From NCBI GenBank assembly GCA_029974875.1, contig JARKQP010000123.1, positions 1-10,125 of the forward strand: 10,125 bases of DNA, in the 5' to 3' direction. Made by a program: the position numbers and the translations under genes. The notes below the pieces were generated by a model, which was not told the origin of the DNA, made no database searches, and saw only the letters and a program-made list of their open reading frames with translations. Origin of the DNA: Mobilitalea sp. Its GTDB lineage: Bacteria > Bacillota_A > Clostridia > Lachnospirales > Lachnospiraceae. The first letter of the stretch is position 1; every line of letters starts with the position of its first letter. Shown here piece after piece: positions 1 through 6,188 of the stretch.

Positions 1-1315
1 TTTTCACATAAGCACCGCCCTGGGCATGGTTATCCAGTGAATATGCGGAGCCCAGGATGTTGTGGTCGACTAAAAATGGACCATGGCTTACTTCGATAAA
101 GAGATCCCGGTTATTGTTATAATAAAGGTTCTTGCTGACTCTGGTTCCCTGTGCCTGCCAGTCCAGCCAGGTGCCAAGGGAGCAGTCATGGATATGGTTA
201 TGGTGGATTTGGACATCGATGGCAGCATGAAGCTTGATGCCGGCAATTTCATATCCGTAGAACTCTCTTTTTACTGCAATATTGTAGATGTGATTATGAT
301 GGATTTCGCTGAATACACATCCCAAATGGCCGACTACTCCGTTCTGGCCGCAATCATAAATAGTATTATTCCGGATAATATGGGAACCGATTTTTTCCTT
401 AGACCAGCCGTATTTATAGGCGGTAAAAACAGATTCCAGCTGATATTGGTATCCGGGCTTATCCTTACGGAAGGTACGGAAGTTATTCCCTGTGGAGGCT
501 TCCTTTCCGATGCTGATGGCACTGCATTTGGCATCATGGATGATATTGTTTTCGATGATCCAGCCCTTGCTCCAGCCTGGACCGATCAAACCCGGCTGAT
601 CTGCTGTGGGAGGTGTCCAGGGGGTCGCTGCCTGGGCTATTTCAAAGCCGCTGACAGTGATATAGTCCACACCTGTCCGCTCTGGATAGAAGCAGCACTT
701 GCGTACATTGATTTCCGTCAGCTCCTGGTTGGGATCAGATTCATGAAAGTTTGCATAAATAGTAGTGTTTTTTTCGTCAACCTCAGCAAACCATAAATAT
801 TTGGTCTGGGCTGAATTTTTTACTGCTGTGGTTTCATTCGTCCAGTGATCTAATATTTCGGTACGGATGATAGGGTTTTTTAATGCGTCGTAGCTTTCAG
901 CCTCATAAAAAGACATACCGTTTAAATATACATCACCTAAGTGGGCCGAGCGCCCCACCGGGAGGACAAGCCAGTCACCCAACGCGGTTTCGACGAAAGG
1001 ATTATAATCACCGAAGATGGTGTTTGACAGAATTGCCTTCCAGATGGTACCCTCTACCTGTTCCCAGTTTGTCACCTGCTCGGAACCTTTGATTATTACT
1101 TTTTCGCCATCGGCAGCCTGATAGGTGATGCGGCGGGTATTACTCAGGCCGCCTTCGGCAGGCTTTACCCATTCGCGATAGGTACCTTCATGGACCATAA
1201 TTGTGTCTCCCGCCCGTGCGACGGTGGCGGCAGCATTGATTGTAAGAAATGGAGCCGCTTTGGAGCCGGCATTTGAATTGGAGCCGGTTTTTGCAACATG
1301 GTATGTATGAGCCAT
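1..1315 (-). CDS. GH120-family beta-xylosidase (3' end outside window)
   Basis: Probably removes xylose from xylo-oligosaccharides in the cytoplasm. I translated the minus strand from the ATG at 1315-1313; it stays open to position 1, giving 438 residues with no stop. The N-terminus (MAHTYHVAKTGSNSNAGS) has no signal peptide. The start resembles DUF1565-type beta-helix proteins, and the rest shows many Asn/Ile/His-rich helix coils such as IIENNIIHDAKCSAISIGKE. From memory it aligns closely with the GH120 enzyme XylC of Thermoanaerobacterium saccharolyticum (about 640 residues), a right-handed beta-helix with an inserted beta-sandwich. The reported nucleophile Asp382 and acid/base Glu405 of XylC correspond to Asp385 (codon 163-161, in WLDWQAQGTR) and Glu408 (codon 94-92, in FIEVSHGP), with the same 23-residue spacing. 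About 200 C-terminal residues are missing because of the window edge. The SD AGGAGG lies 10 nt before the ATG. It is divergent from the AraC regulator. Recognition is from recalled sequence, not a search. Confidence 0.9.
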   Translation of the reverse strand, partial: MAHTYHVAKTGSNSNAGSKAAPFLTINAAATVARAGDTIMVHEGTYREWVKPAEGGLSNTRRITYQAADGEKVIIKGSEQVTNWEQVEGTIWKAILSNTIFGDYNPFVETALGDWLVLPVGRSAHLGDVYLNGMSFYEAESYDALKNPIIRTEILDHWTNETTAVKNSAQTKYLWFAEVDEKNTTIYANFHESDPNQELTEINVRKCCFYPERTGVDYITVSGFEIAQAATPWTPPTADQPGLIGPGWSKGWIIENNIIHDAKCSAISIGKEASTGNNFRTFRKDKPGYQYQLESVFTAYKYGWSKEKIGSHIIRNNTIYDCGQNGVVGHLGCVFSEIHHNHIYNIAVKREFYGYEIAGIKLHAAIDVQIHHNHIHDCSLGTWLDWQAQGTRVSKNLYYNNNRDLFIEVSHGPFLVDHNILGSAYSLDNHAQGGAYVK

Positions 1316-1324
1316 TTTTTATAA

Positions 1325-1380
1325 GCCTCCTTCTTTTTTAGGAGGCTTTGCCTCCTTTTTTTGCGGAAGGTTTGCCTCCT
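1325..1380 (-). promoter_or_regulatory. Leader of the xylosidase gene: SD site with two decoy copies and one anti-SD arm
   Basis: Read on the minus strand, the leader holds AGGAGGC three times (1380-1374, 1356-1350, 1331-1325) and its exact complement GCCTCCT once (1346-1340). The copy at 1331-1325 is the Shine-Dalgarno site of the xylosidase, 9 to 10 nt before the ATG. The complement can pair over 7 bp with the middle copy (AAA loop, SD free) or with the real SD (8-nt loop, SD hidden). On the plus strand the central hairpin (1340-1356) is followed by a run of T, so it could also stop plus-strand transcription. The repeats are directly visible; a regulatory role is inference. Confidence 0.55.
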
Positions 1381-1402
1381 GATATTGTTTAATGATATCT
1401 GC

Positions 1403-1432
1403 ATTATATTTGAACCGTTATGTATATTACAA
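1403..1432 (-). promoter_or_regulatory. Sigma-A-type promoter for the xylosidase gene
   Basis: On the minus strand a consensus -10 TATAAT (1408-1403) is preceded by an 18-nt spacer and a -35-like TTGTAA (1432-1427). Transcription would start near 1396, giving a leader of about 80 nt that contains the SD/anti-SD repeats. The site lies in the divergent intergenic region, where the AraC-family regulator could bind. Confidence 0.6.
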
Positions 1433-1522
1433 TGCAAATTGTTGTGGAAAGTGAGATAAAATTCGTGTTATATTAGAGGAAGGAAAAGTAGAGGGTGGAG
1501 GAAACCGGAGGGGAGGGTTTGT

Positions 1523-2284
1523 ATGTTTTTCTTTTTTGAGCATCATGGAATGAAGGGAAAAGATTTTTTCCGGGTGAATGAGATGAATAATCAGCCCTTT
1601 CCGGCGCATCTGCACCGGGCATATGAGCTGATCTACATCGTGGAGGGAAGGCTTATTCTGCAGGTTGAGAAGAAGCAATATATAATGACGAAGGGGGATC
1701 TGGCATTTATCTTTTGTAATCAGATCCATCATTTTTCGGTGGCAGATGAGTGCAGGATTCATGTTGTATTGTTTGCACCGGAAATCATAGGGGGATTTTA
1801 TGCGGATCACCGGGACTGTATACCGGAGAATAATGTGATTCATTTGGAAAATGAACCGGATTTCTTTAACTGCAAATCAATTTATGCCCAGAAGAGCTTG
1901 CTATACCATATCTGTGACGAGCTGGTTAAGACGACGGGTATGGAGCTGGCCAACAGTAATTCCCAAACAGTATTGCTCCAGCAAATCTTTGCTTATGTTG
2001 ATACACATTACAGTACGGAGTGCTCCTTAAAAGCCATTTCCAGGGCAGTACAGTATGACTATGCTTATCTGTCTAAATTATTTACACGGATGACAGAAAT
2101 GCGGTTTACGGATTATCTCAATAATTACCGGATCGCCCAGGCATGTAATTTATTAAAAGAGCAGCAAATGTCTGTTTCGGAGGTGGCGGAACGATGCGGC
2201 TATGAGAACCTCCGTACCTTCCATAGGAATTTCCGCATGATCATGGGGTGTTCACCTAAAGAGTATTTGCATCTGGATAGTTGA
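1523..2284 (+). CDS. AraC-family transcription regulator with N-terminal cupin
   Basis: A DNA-binding regulator, probably sugar-responsive. Residues about 15-95 form an AraC-type cupin arm, with metal- or ligand-pocket-like residues His29, His31, Glu35 and His69/His70 (FPAHLHRAYELIYIVEG; NQIHHF). Residues about 154-253 form the two-helix-turn-helix AraC domain: the first HTH around SLKAISRAVQYDYAYLSKLF, the second around SVSEVAERCGYENLRTFHRNF, ending in the typical GCSPKEYL. Length (253 aa) is normal for the subfamily. The start at 1523 is supported by a GGAGGGGAGG purine block about 6 nt upstream; later in-frame ATGs would cut into the cupin arm. It is divergent from the GH120 gene, so that gene is the likeliest target, plus possibly the importer operon. 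A weak -10-like TATATT at 1469-1474 has no convincing -35. The ligand is not readable from the sequence. Confidence 0.93.
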   Translation: MFFFFEHHGMKGKDFFRVNEMNNQPFPAHLHRAYELIYIVEGRLILQVEKKQYIMTKGDLAFIFCNQIHHFSVADECRIHVVLFAPEIIGGFYADHRDCIPENNVIHLENEPDFFNCKSIYAQKSLLYHICDELVKTTGMELANSNSQTVLLQQIFAYVDTHYSTECSLKAISRAVQYDYAYLSKLFTRMTEMRFTDYLNNYRIAQACNLLKEQQMSVSEVAERCGYENLRTFHRNFRMIMGCSPKEYLHLDS

Positions 2285-2366
2285 TGATATATACCATGAA
2301 ATATTGGTGATTTTGTTTAAAAATTCTGGGTTCATTGTTTGTTTCCCCGAACAGATAATACATATG

Positions 2367-2411
2367 AGAACCGCTGTAAGAGCAGAGTCAGTTTTGCAGC
2401 GGTTCTTTTTT
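2367..2411 (+). terminator. Rho-independent terminator after the AraC regulator
   Basis: A perfect 10-bp stem, AGAACCGCTG (2367-2376) with CAGCGGTTCT (2397-2406), is followed directly by a T-run to 2411. It lies about 80 nt after the regulator's stop codon and separates it from the importer operon. Confidence 0.9.
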
Positions 2412-2478
2412 GATTTAGCCCTATTAATAAAATACGGTAAGATTATTATATAAGAAAGACACTTTATTAAATTTTAAT

Positions 2479-2507
2479 CACTATCAAACAATGCTATTAT
2501 AATAGTG
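2479..2507 (+). promoter_or_regulatory. Promoter of the importer operon with consensus -10 and poor -35
   Basis: A consensus -10 TATAAT is at 2498-2503, inside the palindrome TATTATAATA. The expected -35 zone (about 2474-2481) reads TTAATCAC, a poor match, as is common for promoters that need an activator. An inverted repeat CACTAT (2479-2484) / ATAGTG (2502-2507) spans the spacer and -10, and could be an operator for the AraC regulator or the response regulator. The promoter call rests on the -10 and its position about 95 nt before the binding-protein start. Confidence 0.5.
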
Positions 2508-2540
2508 TGAAATGAAGATCATTCCACATCCGATACCCAG

Positions 2541-2566
2541 TGGCCTAACGGCCAAATAATCGTTAG
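2541..2566 (+). promoter_or_regulatory. Two overlapping, mutually exclusive hairpins in the importer leader
   Basis: TGGCC-TAAC-GGCCA (2541-2554) forms a 5-bp stem with a 4-nt loop. CTAACG (2545-2550) can instead pair with CGTTAG (2561-2566) over 6 bp. The two share bases, so only one can form at a time. If the promoter call is right they lie in the 5' untranslated leader; they could equally be DNA operator half-sites. Pairing is visible; function is unknown. Confidence 0.35.
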
Positions 2567-2597
2567 TGTAGTAAAAATCAATGCAAGGAGGAAAGGT

Positions 2598-3974
2598 ATG
2601 AAAAAAAAAGCATTAGGTATAGTGTTAAGTCTTACCATGGTTGCTTCTTTACTAGTTGGTTGCGGGGATTCAGGTAACAAAACAGCCAGTTCAACTGACA
2701 ATACAACAGCAACAGGGACGAAAGCTCCGGCAGCAGATTCGGGGGATTCAAAGGCGGCGTCAGGGGAGAGCAAGGAAATATTATTCTGGAATATCGCGAC
2801 AGAAAGTCCGGACAAAGACATCATGGAATATGCAGTAGATCAATTTAATAAGAATACGGATTCAGGTTATACCATTAAAATGGTTCCGACACAAAATGAT
2901 ACATACAAGGAAAAGCTTGTTATAGCAATGAGCTCAGGTGAATGCCCGGATATATATACTTCCTGGTCAGGTGGACCAATGAATGAGTATATAAAATCAG
3001 GCTTTGCACAACCGATTGATGATTTGTTTAACGCAAGCCAGCTTCCGGATAAAATTATGGATGCGGCAGTTGCGCAGGCCTCATATGACGGAAAAATTTA
3101 TTCAGTACCGATCATTAATGTTTCTATTTCAGGCGTATTTTATAATAAAGAAATGTTTGAAAAATATAAATTGGAAGTTCCGAAGACCATTTCCGAGCTG
3201 GAAAAGGTATGTGAAGTGTTTGTCCAAAACGGTATCACACCATTTGCTTTAGCCAATAGTTCAAAATGGACCGGCTCCATGTATTTTATGAATTTGGCAG
3301 CCCGTAAGGGAGGGCTGGAGCCGTTCCAGAAAGCAGTTGACGGAAGCGGAAGCTTTGAAGATGATAGCTTTATTTATGCCGGGCAGAAGATCCAGGAATG
3401 GGTCAAAAAAGGATATTTCCCGGAGGGCGTTAATTCCTTAAGCGAGGATGACGGGCAGGCAAAGCAATTAATGTATCAGGAATCAGCTGCAATGCTATGC
3501 TGCGGCTCCTGGTATACAGGAACCTTCCAGGCAGATAGCCCTGATTTTTATAAAAAAATTGGCTGGTTCTCATTTCCTGCAGTAGATGGGTCAGCTGCCG
3601 ATGCATCCATTCAAATCGGAACAGTCGGCGACCAGTTTATCTCCTTTAATTGCACCGGTGATAAATTAAAAGCAGCATTTGAATTTGTAACCTATTATGC
3701 AAATGATGATACAGTCCAATTAATGGTTGATAAAGGAAAAATACCTCCGGTCAAAAATGTGGGCGATTTAATCACTGATCCTGTTACGAAGGATATTTTA
3801 ACGGCAGCAAATACTGCTTCTTCCACACAGCTATGGTATGACCAGTACCTGCCGCCGGCAGTGGCACAGACCCACCTGGATACTTGCCAGGAAATCTTCG
3901 GATTAACCATGACTCCGGAGGATGCGGCAACCAAGCTCCAGCAATCGATGGAAGAATATAATAAGTCTAAATGA
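2598..3974 (+). CDS. Sugar ABC transporter solute-binding lipoprotein
   Basis: Captures an oligosaccharide outside the membrane and delivers it to the two permeases downstream. It is a lipoprotein: a basic N-terminus (MKKKALG), a hydrophobic stretch and the lipobox LVGC with Cys22 as the lipidated residue. Residues about 23-58 are a Ser/Thr/Ala/Gly-rich tether. From residue 61 (ILFWNIATES) the protein has the family 1 (MalE-like) bacterial extracellular binding-protein fold, with motifs such as IYSVPI, FYNKEMFEKY and a Trp/aromatic-rich C-terminal lobe (LWYDQYLPPAV). Length 458 aa is usual. The SD AAGGAGG lies about 8 nt before the ATG at 2598. It is the first gene of the importer cluster, followed by a hairpin that may favour its higher expression. 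Xylo-oligosaccharide specificity is inferred only from the nearby GH120 gene; arabinosides or other plant glycans are possible. Confidence 0.93.
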   Translation: MKKKALGIVLSLTMVASLLVGCGDSGNKTASSTDNTTATGTKAPAADSGDSKAASGESKEILFWNIATESPDKDIMEYAVDQFNKNTDSGYTIKMVPTQNDTYKEKLVIAMSSGECPDIYTSWSGGPMNEYIKSGFAQPIDDLFNASQLPDKIMDAAVAQASYDGKIYSVPIINVSISGVFYNKEMFEKYKLEVPKTISELEKVCEVFVQNGITPFALANSSKWTGSMYFMNLAARKGGLEPFQKAVDGSGSFEDDSFIYAGQKIQEWVKKGYFPEGVNSLSEDDGQAKQLMYQESAAMLCCGSWYTGTFQADSPDFYKKIGWFSFPAVDGSAADASIQIGTVGDQFISFNCTGDKLKAAFEFVTYYANDDTVQLMVDKGKIPPVKNVGDLITDPVTKDILTAANTASSTQLWYDQYLPPAVAQTHLDTCQEIFGLTMTPEDAATKLQQSMEEYNKSK

Positions 3975-4013
3975 TAATCGGCATGATGAGGAATTTTAAC
4001 ATAGCCTGATTTA

Positions 4014-4050
4014 AAAGGACCTGGTGCATTTATGCTACACCGGGTCCTTT
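4014..4050 (+). terminator. Long hairpin after the binding-protein gene: partial terminator or mRNA 3' stabiliser
   Basis: AAAGGACCTGGTG (4014-4026) pairs with CACCGGGTCCTTT (4038-4050) over 13 positions with a single G-U pair; the loop itself holds GCAT/ATGC. Only three T follow before the sequence turns to CAG, so it is a weak terminator by sequence. Such hairpins between binding-protein and permease genes often let some transcription through and protect the upstream mRNA, giving more binding protein than permease. That role is inference here. Confidence 0.65.
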
Positions 4051-4137
4051 CAGTATTCCGGGCGCTTTCAGTATTCCGGGCGCTTTCAGCATCCCAGGCC
4101 CTTTCAGCATTACGGGCTCTTTTAGCATCCAGGGTGA
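4048..4137 (+). repeat. Five tandem copies of an 18-bp repeat
   Basis: Units run 4048-4065, 4066-4083, 4084-4101, 4102-4119 and 4120-4137. The first two are identical (TTTCAGTATTCCGGGCGC); the third to fifth have drifted but keep TTT(C/T)AG(T/C)AT at the left and a G-rich right half. The array begins inside the 3' arm of the preceding hairpin, whose CCGGGTCC resembles the right half of the unit, so the array may have grown from that arm. No coding role is seen on the plus strand. Confidence 0.85.
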
Positions 4138-4296
4138 ATAAACACGCAGATTCTTTGTCCCTGGGAACCAAAGTGGTTAAGAGACACAAAAATTATAGAT
4201 AGTGTGAAGATATTTCTATGTCATTTAAAGCCCCATCTTGTTAATATATTAGTGCTTGGAGAATATAAGCGACAAATTGGAAGGAGGAATTTATGA

Positions 4297-5199
4297 ATGG
4301 AAGGAAGCAGACTTTCCCTGCAGCTGCAAAGGCAACGGACTACCAATAGGGCGGCCGCAGTATTCTTGGCACCGGTAATGATATTGTTGGTTATTTTCAT
4401 CTTTTATCCGATTTTAGATACATTTATTACGAGTGGATATAAATGGAATGGAATTTCGGCAGATAAGGAATTTATAGGATTATCAAACTGGGTAACCTTA
4501 TTGAAGGATAGCAAGTTCTGGATTGCTTTCAAGAATAATTTAGTCATTATGGTTTTATCAATCAGTGTCCAAATCCCCATTGGTCTGGCGCTGGCAACAT
4601 TTTTAGATTTTGGCGGGAAGAAATTGAATGTATATAAGGTTTTGTGGTTTATTCCCTTATTAATGTCTTCCGTCGCAATAGGATTTTTATTTACCTATGC
4701 TTTAGCAACGAACGGAGGTATTGTCAGCACTATTTCAGGCTGGTTCGGCGGGGGCAAGGTTGATCTGCTTGGGAATCCGAAATTAGCGCTGTTAACGGTG
4801 ATTGCAGTTATTTGCTGGCAGTTTACGCCTTTTTACATGGTATATTTTATGGCTGCCTATACGAATATTCCCTTTGATGTGTTTGAGGCAGCAAGAATTG
4901 ACGGAGCCACAAAGGGACAGTATTTTTGGAGGATCGCATTACCGCTTTTGGTGCCATCTATGAAAAGTGCAGCGATTCTTTCCATGGTAGGCTCTTTGAA
5001 ATATTTTGATTTGATCTATGTTATGACTGGCGGCGGCCCCGGAACCTCAACTGAATTAATGGCAACCTATATGTACAAGCAATCCTTTAAAACCTTTAAT
5101 ATGGGATATGGCTCTGCAGTTGCAGGAGGGATGTTTATTTTGATTACCATGGTGTCATTAATTACGATGAAATTGTTGAATGGTAAGAAAGAGGTGTAA
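4297..5199 (+). CDS. Sugar ABC transporter permease, MalF/UgpA type
   Basis: One of two membrane channel subunits of the importer. 300 aa, with hydrophobic segments at about 20-45, 80-104, 114-137, 162-186, 220-243 and 272-293. The cytoplasmic EAA loop that docks the ATPase is at about 197-221 (EAARIDGATKGQYFWRIALP), with the conserved Gly203. The TGGGPGTSTELMATYMY segment (about 244-260) is typical of the MalF/UgpA branch. SD AGGAGG at 4282-4287 is 9 nt before the ATG at 4297. Another ATG 4 nt upstream (4293) is in a different frame and runs only 18 codons to a stop at 4349. Its stop is separated from the next permease start by a single base, so the two are translationally linked. No ATPase gene follows, so a shared ATPase encoded elsewhere is expected. 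Confidence 0.95.
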   Translation: MEGSRLSLQLQRQRTTNRAAAVFLAPVMILLVIFIFYPILDTFITSGYKWNGISADKEFIGLSNWVTLLKDSKFWIAFKNNLVIMVLSISVQIPIGLALATFLDFGGKKLNVYKVLWFIPLLMSSVAIGFLFTYALATNGGIVSTISGWFGGGKVDLLGNPKLALLTVIAVICWQFTPFYMVYFMAAYTNIPFDVFEAARIDGATKGQYFWRIALPLLVPSMKSAAILSMVGSLKYFDLIYVMTGGGPGTSTELMATYMYKQSFKTFNMGYGSAVAGGMFILITMVSLITMKLLNGKKEV

Positions 5200-5200
5200 A

Positions 5201-6049
5201 ATGGATGAAATTAAGAGAGGTAAAATAAAAAGCATCATATCCTGGACAATTGCGTTTATTCTTGCAACTTTTTACATACTGGTATCTGTTCTGCCCTTCA
5301 TCTTCATGGCGATAAATTCCTTTAAAGAAAGATTTGAGATGCTGGTCAAAGGGGTATTTGAATTGCCGGAATCCCTTAACTTCAGTAATTTCACCGGGGT
5401 TTTGACCGGAGGGTTTTGGAATTACTTTAAGAACAGTGTCATTGTATTGGCAATTTCGCTGGCTTTACTGCTGATGATATCAGCCTGTGCCTCCTATCCT
5501 TTGGCAAGGTTTAAATTTAAGCTGGCAAATCCTCTCTATGCATTAATTGTAGCCTGTATGTCAATTCCCCTCCATATTACGCTCATCCCCGTATTTAAAA
5601 TGGCGCAGAAAACCCATATGTATGACACGATATGGGCTTTAATCGGACCATATGTTGCATTTGGCATCCCGATTTCCGTATTTATATTAACGAGCTTTAT
5701 GAAAAGTATCCCGAGGGAGATTGAAGAATCAGCAGAGATAGACGGCTGTAACAAGTATATGATGTTTACAAGGATTATACTTCCCTTATCAAAAGCGGGG
5801 CTGTCTACCCTGGCCATTTATAATGGTGTTAACATGTGGAATGAGTTCAGCTTCGCATATACTTTAACGCAATCCATTGAAAACCGTACCCTGCCATTAG
5901 CAGTATGGGAGTTTCAGGGGCAATATTCGATGAATACACCAATGATTATGGCGGTACTTACCCTGAGTGTTTTGCCCATGATTATTATGTTTATCTTCTT
6001 CCAGGATAAGCTGGTCAAGGGCATGACAGCAGGGGCGGTCAAAGGCTAG
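5201..6049 (+). CDS. Sugar ABC transporter permease, MalG type
   Basis: Second membrane subunit of the importer. With the start at 5201 it has 282 aa. Six hydrophobic segments lie at about 11-37, 77-102, 112-133, 146-166, 197-213 and 246-267. The EAA motif is at about 174-195 (EESAEIDGCNKYMMFTRIIL; Gly182), and the C-terminus VKGMTAGAVKG is the MalG-family ending. I chose 5201 because a purine-rich SD-like stretch (AAGAAAGAGG, ending at 5194) precedes it and it lies 1 nt after the upstream stop. An in-frame ATG at 5180 would add 7 residues inside the upstream gene and is less likely. It heteropairs with the MalF-type subunit and works with the lipoprotein encoded at 2598. Confidence 0.94.
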   Translation: MDEIKRGKIKSIISWTIAFILATFYILVSVLPFIFMAINSFKERFEMLVKGVFELPESLNFSNFTGVLTGGFWNYFKNSVIVLAISLALLLMISACASYPLARFKFKLANPLYALIVACMSIPLHITLIPVFKMAQKTHMYDTIWALIGPYVAFGIPISVFILTSFMKSIPREIEESAEIDGCNKYMMFTRIILPLSKAGLSTLAIYNGVNMWNEFSFAYTLTQSIENRTLPLAVWEFQGQYSMNTPMIMAVLTLSVLPMIIMFIFFQDKLVKGMTAGAVKG

Positions 6050-6063
6050 AAGGTAATCATATG

Positions 6064-6090
6064 GAGGGTGATATCGTAAGAGTCGCCCTC
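6064..6090 (+). terminator. Short hairpin after the permease genes, possible partial terminator
   Basis: GAGGGTGA (6064-6071) pairs with TCGCCCTC (6083-6090) over 8 bp with one wobble pair and an 11-nt loop. The T-rich stretch begins only about 10 nt later (CATTTTCATTCTTTTTT), so this is not a canonical terminator. It could lower read-through into the kinase and regulator genes, or mark an RNA processing point. Confidence 0.35.
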
Positions 6091-6115
6091 TGTATTCCAT
6101 TTTCATTCTTTTTTA

Positions 6116-6144
6116 TTGTATAAGAGGTTTTATTTGTGTAATAT
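6116..6144 (+). promoter_or_regulatory. Possible internal promoter for the two-component genes
   Basis: TTGTAT (6116-6121), a 17-nt spacer and TAATAT (6139-6144) lie about 45 nt before the kinase start. The matches are partial (3/6 and 4/6), so this is only a candidate. An own promoter would give a basal level of the sensor pair when the importer promoter is silent. Confidence 0.3.
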
Positions 6145-6188
6145 GGAGAAGGAGCATACAGTAAAGAGTTAAAAGGCGGGGAGTCAGG

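Larger units (their letters stand above)
3975..4296 (+). other. Intergenic region between binding protein and permease genes (322 bp)
   Basis: It contains the hairpin (4014-4050), the 18-bp repeat array (4048-4137) and then about 160 bp of unique DNA. That unique part holds ATAGTGTGAA (4199-4208), also found at the importer promoter, and ATATATTAGTGCT (4244-4256), also found before the gene at 10034. No good sigma-A promoter is seen; the nearest attempts (TTGTTA 4238-4243 with TATAAG 4264-4269) have a 20-nt spacer. The SD AAGGAGG lies just before the permease start. Confidence 0.6.

Noticed and set aside
83..796. Long plus-strand open frame opposite the xylosidase
   Set aside because: It is the antisense shadow of the GH120 coding sequence, whose minus-strand translation shows clear family motifs; no SD or recognisable domain.
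4048..4137. CRISPR-like array
   Set aside because: The 18-bp units are directly adjacent with no spacers, so it is a tandem repeat, not CRISPR.
3695..4189. Minus-strand open frame with a six-residue repeat (SARNTE-like)
   Set aside because: The peptide repeat is only the 18-bp DNA repeat read on the other strand; the rest is antisense to the binding-protein gene.
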